A DNA stretch of 64,000 nucleotides, taken from contig JAJKFH010003762.1 in NCBI GenBank assembly GCA_023333565.1, positions 1,054,001 to 1,118,000 of the forward strand. The letters run 5' to 3'. Position 1 is the stretch's first letter. Every line of letters starts with the position of its first letter. Below, in pieces: positions 43,201-55,200 of this stretch. The notes beneath the pieces were generated by a model. It was given only the letters and a program-made list of their open reading frames with translations, had not been told where the DNA came from and made no database searches. The DNA comes from Puffinus mauretanicus (taxonomy: Eukaryota > Chordata > Aves > Procellariiformes > Procellariidae). Made by a program: the position numbers and the translations under genes.

Positions 43201-46200
43201 CAGGTATCTCACATCATATGGGGTGTTAAAAGTAAGCTATGCTAACCATACTGGTAAAGACAAACACTTCATTCTCTTCCTCTTACCTGTATTAACAAAC
43301 ACTGTATCCTTTCTCTGTCTCCTCTCTTCAAGAGTGAACAGTACCAAATCCTTTAATCTTTTCTTACTGGCCAGGTTTTCCAGATATCTGGCGATTCTCA
43401 TTTCTTCCCCAAGACAATTTCTCCAGTTTCTCTACATCTTCACAAATACAGACAAAATTTGTACAAGAAGTCTAGTAGGGGACTTATTAGCACTGAGTGG
43501 AATAATTATTTCTTGCATCTTAAAAACAACACTGTCATCCAGTTCCTCTATTCTAGTATGATTGTTCTCTATTACACAGTAATAAAAATAAAAATCTTGC
43601 ATCAGCAGAAATGGTATCCAACACCTCAGAGGGGAAGATTAAAATAAAATAAAATAAAAAAAAAATAGATAAAGCCTTGCCTTCAGCTGTGTAACTTCAT
43701 TAATTTGGAAAATCTGGCTTTAGAATTGAAAACACTGTAGAGTGCATAGCTTAAAACAGCACTAGATGAAGGGATGAATCAAAGCCATGTCAGAAACACT
43801 TCAATGTTTTCATTCCACAATTGCTCAGGTTCTCTCCTTTCAGCAGAAACATAATGCCTTTGCAAACAATTGTATCAAAATAAAGCCTCCCCACCTAATG
43901 GCTTTTCATTCTTGAGGTCAACACAGGTAAAATGCATTATTCAGTGCTGTCAAGCATGACAGCAAATTAGAGGACTCCAACACCACGTTAAAAATGGAAG
44001 GCATTTTCCCACTGAATTAAAAAGATTCCTGCAGTGCAAGTTATTTGACAAGCTTTGTTGCATAAGAATTCATACATCTTTGCTGACTAATGTTTTCAAA
44101 CTTTATTAAAAATCGAAAGTTTTTGTAAAACCGTTAAAAATTCTATTTAACTTGGGAGAAGTGTAGCTTTGGGGGTTTTTTTTAAGGCTGCTTTGAGATG
44201 GCTCATCAGTTGGAAATTCTTTGCCTCTTAAATGATGCGCCTTTGTGTCTGAAAGTGGTGAAATTATACCACTGCAACATCCTTTGCATGGTCTGCAAAC
44301 TATTTTCAGATTTGTGGATGTGAGGAGATAGATGCACAAAACCTGCCTACTAAAAAGGAGCCATTTTTAGCAAGAGGAGGGTACACTGACTTGCATATGG
44401 TAACACAAAGTTGCTTTATAAAATCATTAGTAAAATTAGAGGAAATCTTACCTACATGTAAGAGTAGGCAGTTGTGTTAGATAAATACAGTCATTAATAT
44501 GCACAAACCTCACCAGATATAAGTCTGACCAGTGTAGGTGATCAAATTCAAACCAGGGATTGCTAACAAGCTGCTGGAATTGCCATATTTCAGTTCATGT
44601 TACAAAAGGAAACAACAAAACACCATTTAATACTGCCGAGAGATTAATTTTTCACTTGCACATTGTGCATTAACAAGAATACCTATTCTTAAGTGACCAG
44701 ATATCATAACATTTCTAGATTTTATAAGCAAGCACGTGACTTGCTATAATATTGTATTAGAACCTGCGAGAACTGTACGGCTCCCAGAATTACAAAAGCC
44801 TGTATTCTTGTACCATCTTAGGTGCCAGCTTCAATCAAAACCCTGAGAGGTTATTCAGAATTAAGAAGCCATACTCCTTGCCTAGAAAAACATTAACAAG
44901 CTTAAAGATAACAGGCTGAGGCTCCTTATATCAGCCTCAGGGAGCCTGGATGAGCCCCTCGATCAACTCCCTGGCTGAACAGTCTAAGTCCTTGGAAAGC
45001 AAAAGCTAAAAAAATAGGTGGAAAAATCACATACTACCAGAGAACTGCTAGGTTTTCCTTAGGGTTTTCACCCAACCACACCTCCCCCATGCAATTTATT
45101 TGCAGTAGCACCAATCAAATACGGGTGAGAAGGCCTCTGAGTGAAATCCCAGGCCAAGTAGAATTAATAGCAAAGCTCCCCCTAACTTTAGCAGGCTCAG
45201 ATTTTCACCTTGCGGACCTGGGACCACATCGAGCAAAATGCACAGAACAAATTCACACTTTAGATCATATTCTAAATTTTTGTTTCTACAGAGCTATTTT
45301 TTAGTAGCTAGAAGTACATAATATAAGATTTTCTTTAATACTTTATGGATTGCAAATACTCTTTTGTGCATTGTGGTAGGATTCCTTTATCCAAAGGGAA
45401 TCCTAAGTATTAGAATCGCATTCCACACAAGGTTTGAAAGAAGCCTGAACTAGTCCCCCAAAGTTCACATCAGCAAAATATTGTAGCTTTCAGTATCAGC
45501 AAGCTCTCATTACTCTTTTGGCAGCAGTAATTGAAAACAAGGTCTAGAGAGCAGCGATGACAGGACTGACAAAAGGTTAAGTGTACTAAAAAACTACAAA
45601 ATAAAAAAGGTGAACTCTACAGGTAAATAAAGGAGTTACTCATACAAAATATCACTGAACCAGGTAGAGAGGCATTGGGCTAACCAAGTCTAACTAAACT
45701 AATCTTCGCATGAAAATCATCAAGGAAGAATAACAAATACTTCCGAAGTCAAATATGGTAAAGTCAAAAATAACCACTCTGGGTTTACTGCATGTCATTG
45801 CTCCATTATAAATCTTTGAACAAACTTAACATTATGCTATCTGTATACTCACCCCAGGAAAAAATCATGAAAACCAGCTGAACCTTACCTACTTTGTATT
45901 CAATTTGTCTATGAAACGAACTGCAGGCTCAACACTGAACGCTTACAATTTGGAGCTGCCAGCGTGCACCAATAATTAGTAGGTTAAAATTCTAGTACTT
46001 CTGCCCAAATCTTCAGTTTAATGGCAGGAACAGAAACAGGACTGGACTTTTCTGAAAGCTGCCAGCTATTCTTTCTTACACTATCACTGATAGAGGTTTC
46101 CCAGCAGCTCTCTTAAATAGCAGAACAAGTAGTTATCCAGATAAAGAATCTAAAGGAATGTTTCCTACCCTCAGGTTAGACAAAATGCTATCATTCAAAA

Positions 46201-49200
46201 GGTATACTCTCCCATTAAAGGGTGAAAATTCTGTCTGGAAGAATCTAGACTCATAGAATCATTAAGGTTGGAAAAGACCTGTAAGATCATCGAGTCCAAC
46301 CGTCAACCCAACACCACCATGCCCACTAAACCGTGTCCCTAAGCGCCTCATCTACGCGTCTTCTAAATACTTCCAGGGATGGTGACTCAACCACTTCCCT
46401 GGGCAGCCTGTTCCAAGGCCTGACCACTCTTTCAGTAAAGAAATTTCTCCTAATGTCTAATCTAAACCTCCCTTGGTGCAATTTGAGGCCATTTCCTCTC
46501 ATCTTATCGCTAGTTACTTGGGAGAAGAGACCAACACCCACCTCACTACAACCTCCCTTCAGGCAGTTGTAGAGCACGATGAGGTCTCCCCTCAGCCTCC
46601 TCTTCTCCAGGCTAAACAACCCCAGTTCCCTCAGCCGCTCCTCATAAGACTTGTGCTCCAGGCTCTTCACCAGCTTCGTTGCCCTTCTCTGGACACGCTT
46701 CAGCACCTCAGTGTCCTTCTTGTAGTGAGGGGCCCAAAACTGAACACAGGATTCGAGGTGCGGCCTCACCAGTGCCGAGTACAGGGGCACGATCACCTCC
46801 CTCCTCCTGCTGGCCACACTATTTCTGATACAGGCCAGGATGCCATTGGCCTTCTTGGCCACCTGGGCACACTGCCGGCTCATGTTCAGCCAGCTGTCAA
46901 TCAGCACCCCCAGGTCCTTTTCCTCCGGGCAGCTTTCCAGCCACTCTTCCACTTTCCAGCCACAAGGTGGGTCACTTGGTCATAGAAGAAGATCAGGTTG
47001 GTCAAGCAGGACCTGCCTTCCATGAACCCCTGCTGGCTGGGCCTGATCCCCTGGTTGTCCCGGACATGGCTTGTGAGCGCCCTCAAGATGAACTGCTCCA
47101 TGATCTTCCCCGGCACTGAGGTCAGGCTGACCAGCCTGTAGTTCCCCGGATCCTCCTTCCGGCCCTTCTTGTAGATGGGCGTCACATTGGTGAGCCTCCA
47201 GTCGTCTGGGACCTCCCCTGTTAACCAGGACTACTGGTAAATGATGGAGAGCGGCTTGGCAAGCTCCTCCGCCAGCTCCCTCAGTACCCTTGGGTGAATC
47301 CCATCCGGCTCCATAGACTTGTGAGCATCCAGGTGGCGTAGCAGGTCGTTAACTTCTTTCTCTTGGATTATGGGGGGTTCATCCTGCTCTCTGTCCCAGT
47401 CTTCCAGCTCAGGGGGCTGAGTACCCTGAAGATAACTGCTCTGACTATTAAAGACTGAGGCAAAGAAGACATTAAGTACCTCAGCCTTCTCCTCATCCTC
47501 AGTGGCAATGTTCCCCCCCGCATCCAATAAAGGATGGAGATTCTCCTTGGCTCTCTTTTTGTCGTTAATATATTTGTAAAAACATTTTTTGTTGTCTCTT
47601 ACGACAGTGGCCAGATTGCGTTCTAGCTGGGCTTTTGCCTTTCTAATTTCCTCTCTGCACGACCTAACGAGATCCCTGTACTCTTCTTGAGTTGCCTGCC
47701 CCTTCTTCCACAAGTGATAAACTCCCCTTTTTTTCTTGAGTCTCAGCAGGAGCTCCCCATTCAGCCTGATTGTGTTTGCGCAAGGGAAGTGACCAGCAGA
47801 GAAAAACGCATGCATTTTCTCCTCGCATTCGGTACACACGCACACACACTTCACAGCTCAGTTTCCTTTGGACTGATGCAAAATCAAATGCTTTTAAGAG
47901 GATTTTAGAAGCCAGAACATAAAAACATAGAAAATAGCAGGCTCTTTTCTTGAGTGTTGCTGAAGCAGTTGCAAACTGTACTAAAGGAGTGTACATTCTC
48001 TCCTCCTGCTGGGCCTTTAGGTATTTTTTCCTGAGTTGTACAGCAGCTATTACAGTTGTGCCTTCTTTCAGGCACTCCCCTGGGAGGTAAATGCCCCTAA
48101 GGGAATATGTTTAATGTATTTCTAAGCACCAAAGCCATCAAAAGACTAATCCAGATCGAATTTCTTTTAAAAGCATTTCCTTGTGCTATAGTAGTAATGA
48201 CAGCATTGACTTTTCAACCTTCTTTCCCACACCAAACAAGTTTTAAGTGAATTTCCAGATGTTACTCACTCAGCACACCTTCCTGGAGCCGAGTACTCTT
48301 CCTGTAGTTGGGCCAGTCACATCAGCATACAACCACCCTTCAGTCAGTACATACTTTCGTTATAAGCATAGCTGCCCACATTTATTGCCACAGCTTTTCT
48401 TATTCTGTTGATATCTTGAACAGACAGATGATGAAGTAACCTAGCTGAAAGAGTCACTCCATTTAGCAGAGACTGAAAGTGCTGTTAATGAAAACACCTA
48501 GTAACTGACTCCCTTTGTGTCCCTGGGTGTATAAGGAATAAGAATTGCCATCTGTCCAGTCATGTCATTCCTTTTTCCCCATTGTTTCTCATCATTATTA
48601 TATTACCCCACTTAGTCACACCACAAAGACTTTTATATCGATCAAGTGACGGCAAAATAAGATGTCTGTAAGAAACACAGATAGCAGTTCACAGCACCTT
48701 CTCCTGTGTGCTAAGTGAAATGTAAGCAAAAAAAAGACAAAGAATGCACCTCCAATCTTTCTTAAATTAATAGCCCCATTTGATTCTAATTGCATTGATT
48801 ACACACTACTTCAAAAAGAGCTAGAAAATAATTGGCTTGTGAAATGTAGCTTGTTTTTTCCATCCCCCGTAGCTGGCCAATCTTCAACCTTTTTCTTTCA
48901 GCATAACCAGAGGAAGCACAAACCAAAAGCCGTTTTCAGCCTGTCATAGCTTTGTCTCCCAATTACTCTACTGGCTCCTAAAAGAGAAGATCTTTCCAGC
49001 TGTAAAGTTGCCAAGGATACAAAGTGCCAGCCATGGGGAATGGGTTAGCGCCTTCTTTGCTTATGAAACAGGTCTTCCAGTTTCCTGAAGCCCCACGTAA
49101 CCACAGCTGAATTAAATGATTTGCTTACCCAAACCTTAACCAGAAAGGAAATAATTTCCTTCAAACTATGAATACTGTGCATATTCCCAGCTGCCTACTA

Positions 49201-52200
49201 TTCCATCTTCATTTGTAAACATGAGAAACTTGTCCCTGACAGGATCACAGTGAACCAGAGGTGTGGTTGATCTAATATTGAAAATGTTTTTAATGTCCCT
49301 TAAGCTCTATAATCTTTCATATATGAGCAAAGTGACAATACCAAATGACTGGTTCCAAATGTTCAATTACTTCTTGGACAATTGAAAATAAACAAGTCAC
49401 ATTTCATTGTTTTGCTAACTGATACCCTCAGTGCACTGCCTGAAAACAGTAAGTGGTGTCCCTACAGGTGGGATGAAAAAAACATTGGAAGTCATATCCA
49501 AGGTGCTCACATTCATCTTCAAGTCGTAAAATGAACAGGTTCATCTCAGCTAATCAAAATGTCTCAGCTAACCAAAGCGCGAGATCGTTCTTAATCCATA
49601 ACGGAATGCTCAGTTCTCAGGCACATATCTGTGGCTGGACTAGTTTATAGCAAATGGTGGACATAAAACTACAATGATTTATACTGCTACAAGAACAGAA
49701 ACAGACTGATGATAGATAGAATGTAATAACTGTTTTTCAAGAGATCAAGATACACATTTTCTGTTTTGCAATAATTCGAGTAGGAAGCCTCAGCAAACTC
49801 AAAGAAGCTATTGCTTTTCAGTGACTATCCTCATAACTATCAATGTGGACTTCTTTTTATCGAGTCTGCCAACTTTGGACAAAATATTTTAATGGCGTTT
49901 CAGATTTGTTTTGAGGCCAGTTAGGAAATACTCATCAATTTAACTTTCTGTCAAATGCTGTGTTAGAATGCTATTGTGACATGTTCTAGGCACTCAGGAT
50001 TACATCAAACTAGTCAGGAAGTTTACAGAGATTATTGTGAAGGCAGATCCTTACACAGAAGTTATTTAACTGAATTGCATGCTTATTGTACGAATCTTCC
50101 TGTCTGCCTTTAATTAAGAGGAACTTGTGTAAAATTTTGATGAATTCTCACTGAACCTAATTCATGCAGATGATCGGGGAAAAATATTGCAGCCTACAGG
50201 GAAAAAAACAATACACAAACAGAACAAAACAGATTTTAAAATAAGAACATCAAAGAAATATGCAAAAAAATGCAACATACACATATCAGTTAATATAAAT
50301 AACCACTGGCCCACTGAAACCTTTGAAACAATAACAATCTATGCAAAACAAGGATGTGTTTCTGTATAAATAAGAGCAAAATGGATTTAACCAGCCTATC
50401 TTACCATTTCGCCACGTTCTCAGCCATGATCTAGATCAACTGAACTCTCCTTATTTAACAAAGGTTAGCATTAATTTTCTCTTTTGATAAAGTAGTTGGC
50501 CGTGATTCCAAAACCATCAATGCTCCACCTGGCACAGTTGAGTTTTTGTAACATGCACAGCTGACCATGGGGGATTGACTGTCACTGCCAACAGTCCTCC
50601 ATAAAGACCACTGAACAAACAGTGTTGTGACAACGGTACATCCCACTAAGAGTTCATAGCTTGCCATAGCAGTTTGCATTAATTGTGACATTATACATTA
50701 AAATGAATAAAATATCCTGATTTGTGTTCCTATGTGCTCATGGCACTTTTACATATTTACATAAAGAAATAATAGATTACTTGTTTATTTAAGAATCTTC
50801 CAGATGGTGTAATTCTAAGATATGTATAATTAAGCATCTTAATCTTACCGTTGTCTTCAATGGAGAAATAGAAGATGTCACTGGTAGCATTATCACCTTC
50901 CTTCAGGATGTAGCTGATCTTCATTTCATCAATATCGGCTAAGAAAAGAATAAGCTAAATGAATCATCATAGAATTTTACTACAGAATATAGGACATAGT
51001 TCATTCTACCTTTACTACTTGATTACTTACTAGTAAGTTGGCTAATTTGTGGATAAAGCGTTTCAGCAACCAAACTTGTATAACGTGGCATAGCTTCTTA
51101 CACTGGTCTATACTCAGCAACACAACATAAATTTAGTTTATTAGCTCAAAGAATAATGGCAAAAAGACAGTGAGATATAGTTTTACCATAAATATTTAAA
51201 TACTAAAGTCACATCCTTGTTTCAGCACATTAGGAAGAATTACTTTGCTATAACTAAATTGAATCTATTGGGAGTAAAGATCTGCCCATTTTTTAAAGAT
51301 CAATTTAAATTTAATCAATTTTTTAAGCTCTTCTATGACACACAAAAATGTTGCAGGTGCATTGGGAGTGAATATGAGAATGTATTAAAGAAATCACAAA
51401 TAGGTCTAAAAGTCAATAAAATTTTGATTTTATATTCCCAGAGAATAGGGAAAAAACATCAGGATATTTCTATTACCCTAAAGTTGCAGGTGTATTATCC
51501 TATGCCACATTTCATCAATATAAAGACTTCACAGAAGTCTTCTACTTTTGCTTTTATTTTAGTTAAATAAACAACAATTTCATTTGATACAAAAATGTTT
51601 GTATACACCGAAATGTTCTTTATACTTCATTCAGCATTAAGGCGTTCTAGAGCTAATTCCGATCTACTAGAGGCTTACTCCCCTGGGGTTACCAGTTGCT
51701 CTTGTTCTGGCATGGCAGATTTGGGTGCTTTCTGTCAACTGAAAATGTATGAAACATTCCTGAATAAATGGCAAATTATTTTACACAACACTGTAGCTTG
51801 GCAGATGAACCGCAGACTTTTAAAAATAAATTGTGTTATCATAATCTTAAAGCTACAACCTGTCTGGAAGTTATAGATAAATACATAAAAGGGAGATAAA
51901 GACTTTTTCTCTCCCCAGATTGTTTTCTCTTGCAAAAGAAAGGTAACATACCTGAGCACATAAAAATAATGGAGACCTCTAATCCTATCACAGTGTCTAA
52001 TGAGAATTCTGGTAAACGTCGTCCCTCCTGCTGACAGTCAAAGCACACTGGAGGTAGGCAAAGTCTAGGCTGGAAGTTTCCTTGTGAAAGCTTTCAACAT
52101 ACTATTCTATACAGGACAGATGAATGACAGTCCTAAACCCAGCAAACTCCCCAAGATCAGCTGGAGCCCAGGGACGTTTATACAGAGCCTGGCACTGCTG

Positions 52201-55200
52201 TCACTGTGCCCCACCATCCTCGGAGGCTCTTCCCTCTGCACAGGTTTGGTGGAGCTGACCTACAGGAGGCCTCCCTACGTACCGAGCTTTCTCTGGGGAA
52301 CAGAATCACACAAAGTATAACTACTGAGGCTATACTGGGTGTCCCCTGCCCTTCTGTTTTTTTCTTAAATACTAGATCCAGTGACGTGCAGAAATGTTAA
52401 GCACCTTTCCAAACAATTTTCTCTGAAGACAATAGTGATTTTTGAGCCTGGGTTTAATTTCCAGGCAGACAAACAGGTACTTCAGTCTTCAAAAGGAAAC
52501 TGGTGCGAGATCTGCAAATCACCATTTCAGATTTTATCCCATCTTCGCAGGAGCAGTACCATGATATGTACACGGTAAGATGTACATTTAACCCACAGTA
52601 GGATACACATTAATGCATGCACATACAACGCAGAGCTTTTCTATTGTGTCTTCATAGGTAAAACAAAGCTTCGTTTCTAAAATGCATGTATTATAATTCT
52701 GATCATTCGCATATACTTCGTAGTTTAAAAGACATTACTTTCTAAATCCCCTGAAACAAAGATTCAAATACTATTAACACAAAATAACAGCTCATTGAGC
52801 CCGATGTTTATAAGCAAATACAACCATCAGCACCAACCTTGCATAAATGTTCTAATGCTCTCATTTCCAAGGCCAGTATTAATGATGAAGCCATGCTCCG
52901 GCCCATCTGTCATTTTGTATTTCAACAGCTTGTGTGGACTGTCTCGATCCTCTGCCTTTAGCACCTTACTAGTGATCAGGAAGCCTAGGTGCCCATCTGG
53001 AAGTCTTCTCAGAGTAGGGGCACCCTTGTTCACCACTAACTGTGGCACTCTGTTGTCCAGTGAACTGATCTGAATCCTCATCATCTGAGGTTGATGGGTC
53101 TCCTTGCTAGTGTCAGGGAAAACATAAAAGTTTGTGTGAGTCCCATCAGTCACAGAGAAGGAGAAACTATCCTGGCTGGTTTCTGTACCATCATGTCTGT
53201 AGCTGATAAGATTCTCATTCAAGTCTTGTTTGGTGAAGCTGGTGACTGGGTAGCTGCTGTTGTACAAAATCTGGCCATGCACTGGAACCTGAGTGACCGT
53301 GAATAGGAGTAAATGGTCAGGCGTATCCCCATCTTCCACGCTCAGCTCAAAAGGGGTGATCAGCCTGGTCTTCCCTTCCTCAACAACCAGGTCACCAATA
53401 CTTAGAACTGGCTTTTTATTGTCCGCATCTGTGATGGAGATCCTGAAGGTACGGAAGACTGGGTTATACCCATCTGTCACTTCAAACTCAAAACTGTCCA
53501 TCTTCACCTCATCGTCTGCAGTGTGAATGTAGTAAATCTTGTTGCCAGCAAGTTGGAGCTGAGTAAAGGAAACAACGGGTACTCCAGGACTATCTGAATT
53601 CTCTAGATGGCCCCGGGTTGGGGACCGGGTGACACTGAAACACAAATTTTCATCAGGACTGTTAACATCACTTGTGCTGAGCAGATCAGTTGTGAGCGTC
53701 ACCTTTCCACCTTCTTTCAGAGTTACACCCTTGTTGATGACCTCAGGGAAGACCATATCAATGCTACCAATGGTAATATAGAAGTATCTGTCTATCAAGG
53801 CATTAATACCATCAGTAACATCAAATTTAATCAGATCACGCACTCCATGTAGGCCAGTATGAACATAGCGGATAAAACCCTGGTCTAAATCATCTTGTGT
53901 GAAGTTTGTGCCTTGTGTAACGTTGCACAGCACCTCCTCTTTTCTGTTCAGATGCTGTAAGAAACCCTGCACAGGTGCCAAACGGATGACATAAACAAGG
54001 CTCTTGTCCTCTGAATCAATGTCTGTGGCTTTAAGGTCTTGACTTGAGATGACCTTTGACTTGCCAATCTCTACTTCCAGACCATTGTTGATGGCCATCC
54101 TGGGGGTCTCATCATCTACCGGGATCACCATAATCGGCACGTTCTGCTCCACTGTGTGGTGTCCATCAGTCAGCTGAATTTGGAAGCTATCTTCTTTCGT
54201 CTCTGAGTCATCATGTTCATACACAATGCTGGAAGCCTCCTGGATCTCCTCCAGGGTGAAGCTGTGAACGGGCATAGTGCCTGTGGACAGCTGCTGCACA
54301 ATCTGCCCATGCTTAGGAGGGACAGCAATAACAAAACGCAGTTCATCTCGAGGCATGTCTGCATCGGCTCCATTGAGGATGGGGGTGTCAATCACCAGGC
54401 TCATCCCCTCAAGCACCATGAATTCATGCACAAACAGCTCCGGCTTTTCATCGTTGGTGGGGATGATGACAATGGAGAAGAACTGGTGAGGTGAGAAGTT
54501 AACACCATCAGAGCACTGGAAAGTGAATCTATCCTCCACAGGCTCCACCCCTTTGTGAATGCTCTGCACATAGTTGACATGGCCCAGACGAACATCTTTG
54601 ATGGAAAAAGCACTAATGGCAGTACCGGCTCTAGACTTCTCGGACCCTGGGGCTGGAGAGACATTCTCCAAATATCCGGACGTGGACTGAACTGTGACAA
54701 TGCACAAGATGTCATCTCTGGGAGTATCTACGTCCTCCACATCCAGCTGATCCAGAGTTAGAGTACTCTTCCCTCCCTCCAGGACACTGAGTGGCTCTGC
54801 CACAACCATCACTTCAGGTGCAACGCTGTCCACAGGCAATATAGTTACAGCCACACACACCCTTTGTACTGTGCTGCCTCCCACCACCCGTTCACTGGAG
54901 AGGTCAGAAATGGTGAGATTGAAGGAATCATACCTCTTTTTCAAGCCAATCTCTCCGCTGGTGTGAGCGTAGGCTACTGCTCCGCTGATGAGGTCATGCT
55001 GGGTAAACTTTTCTGATCGCACTCCATCCACGAGGATGTCACCCAGCTTGGGTGGATCCTGCACAATGAAGGTCAGCACCAAGCCACCTGTATCCTCATT
55101 GGTACCCTGGATAAGTGACGTAGTAATTTGAGTAGCACCATTTTCCAGGACATCAATGGCTGCTCCCACCTGCCTCTGACCACCAGGGAGAGCGATACTT

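Larger units (their letters stand above)
23973..50848 (-). other. FREM2: FREM2 intron 2 (26.9 kb)
   Basis: The longest intron, separating the CSPG block from the Calx-beta block. It contains the CR1 copy (46250-47775), the solo LTR (33828-34389), the 34-bp tandem duplication (39280), a (GTT)n-like patch near 29005, an (AAAAT)n microsatellite (43639) and a 16-bp palindrome at 24843-24858. Other open frames are short, AT-rich and unlike known proteins. Conserved non-coding elements may be present but cannot be detected from a single sequence. Confidence 0.85.

Noticed and set aside
46333..47025. Plus-strand open frames over the CR1 element
   Set aside because: They are the reverse complement of the CR1 reverse-transcriptase coding. 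The minus-strand translation is clearly the meaningful one.
52298..52330. GAACAGAATCACACAAAG resembling a CR1 end
   Set aside because: The neighbouring sequence does not match the CR1 3' region in either orientation.
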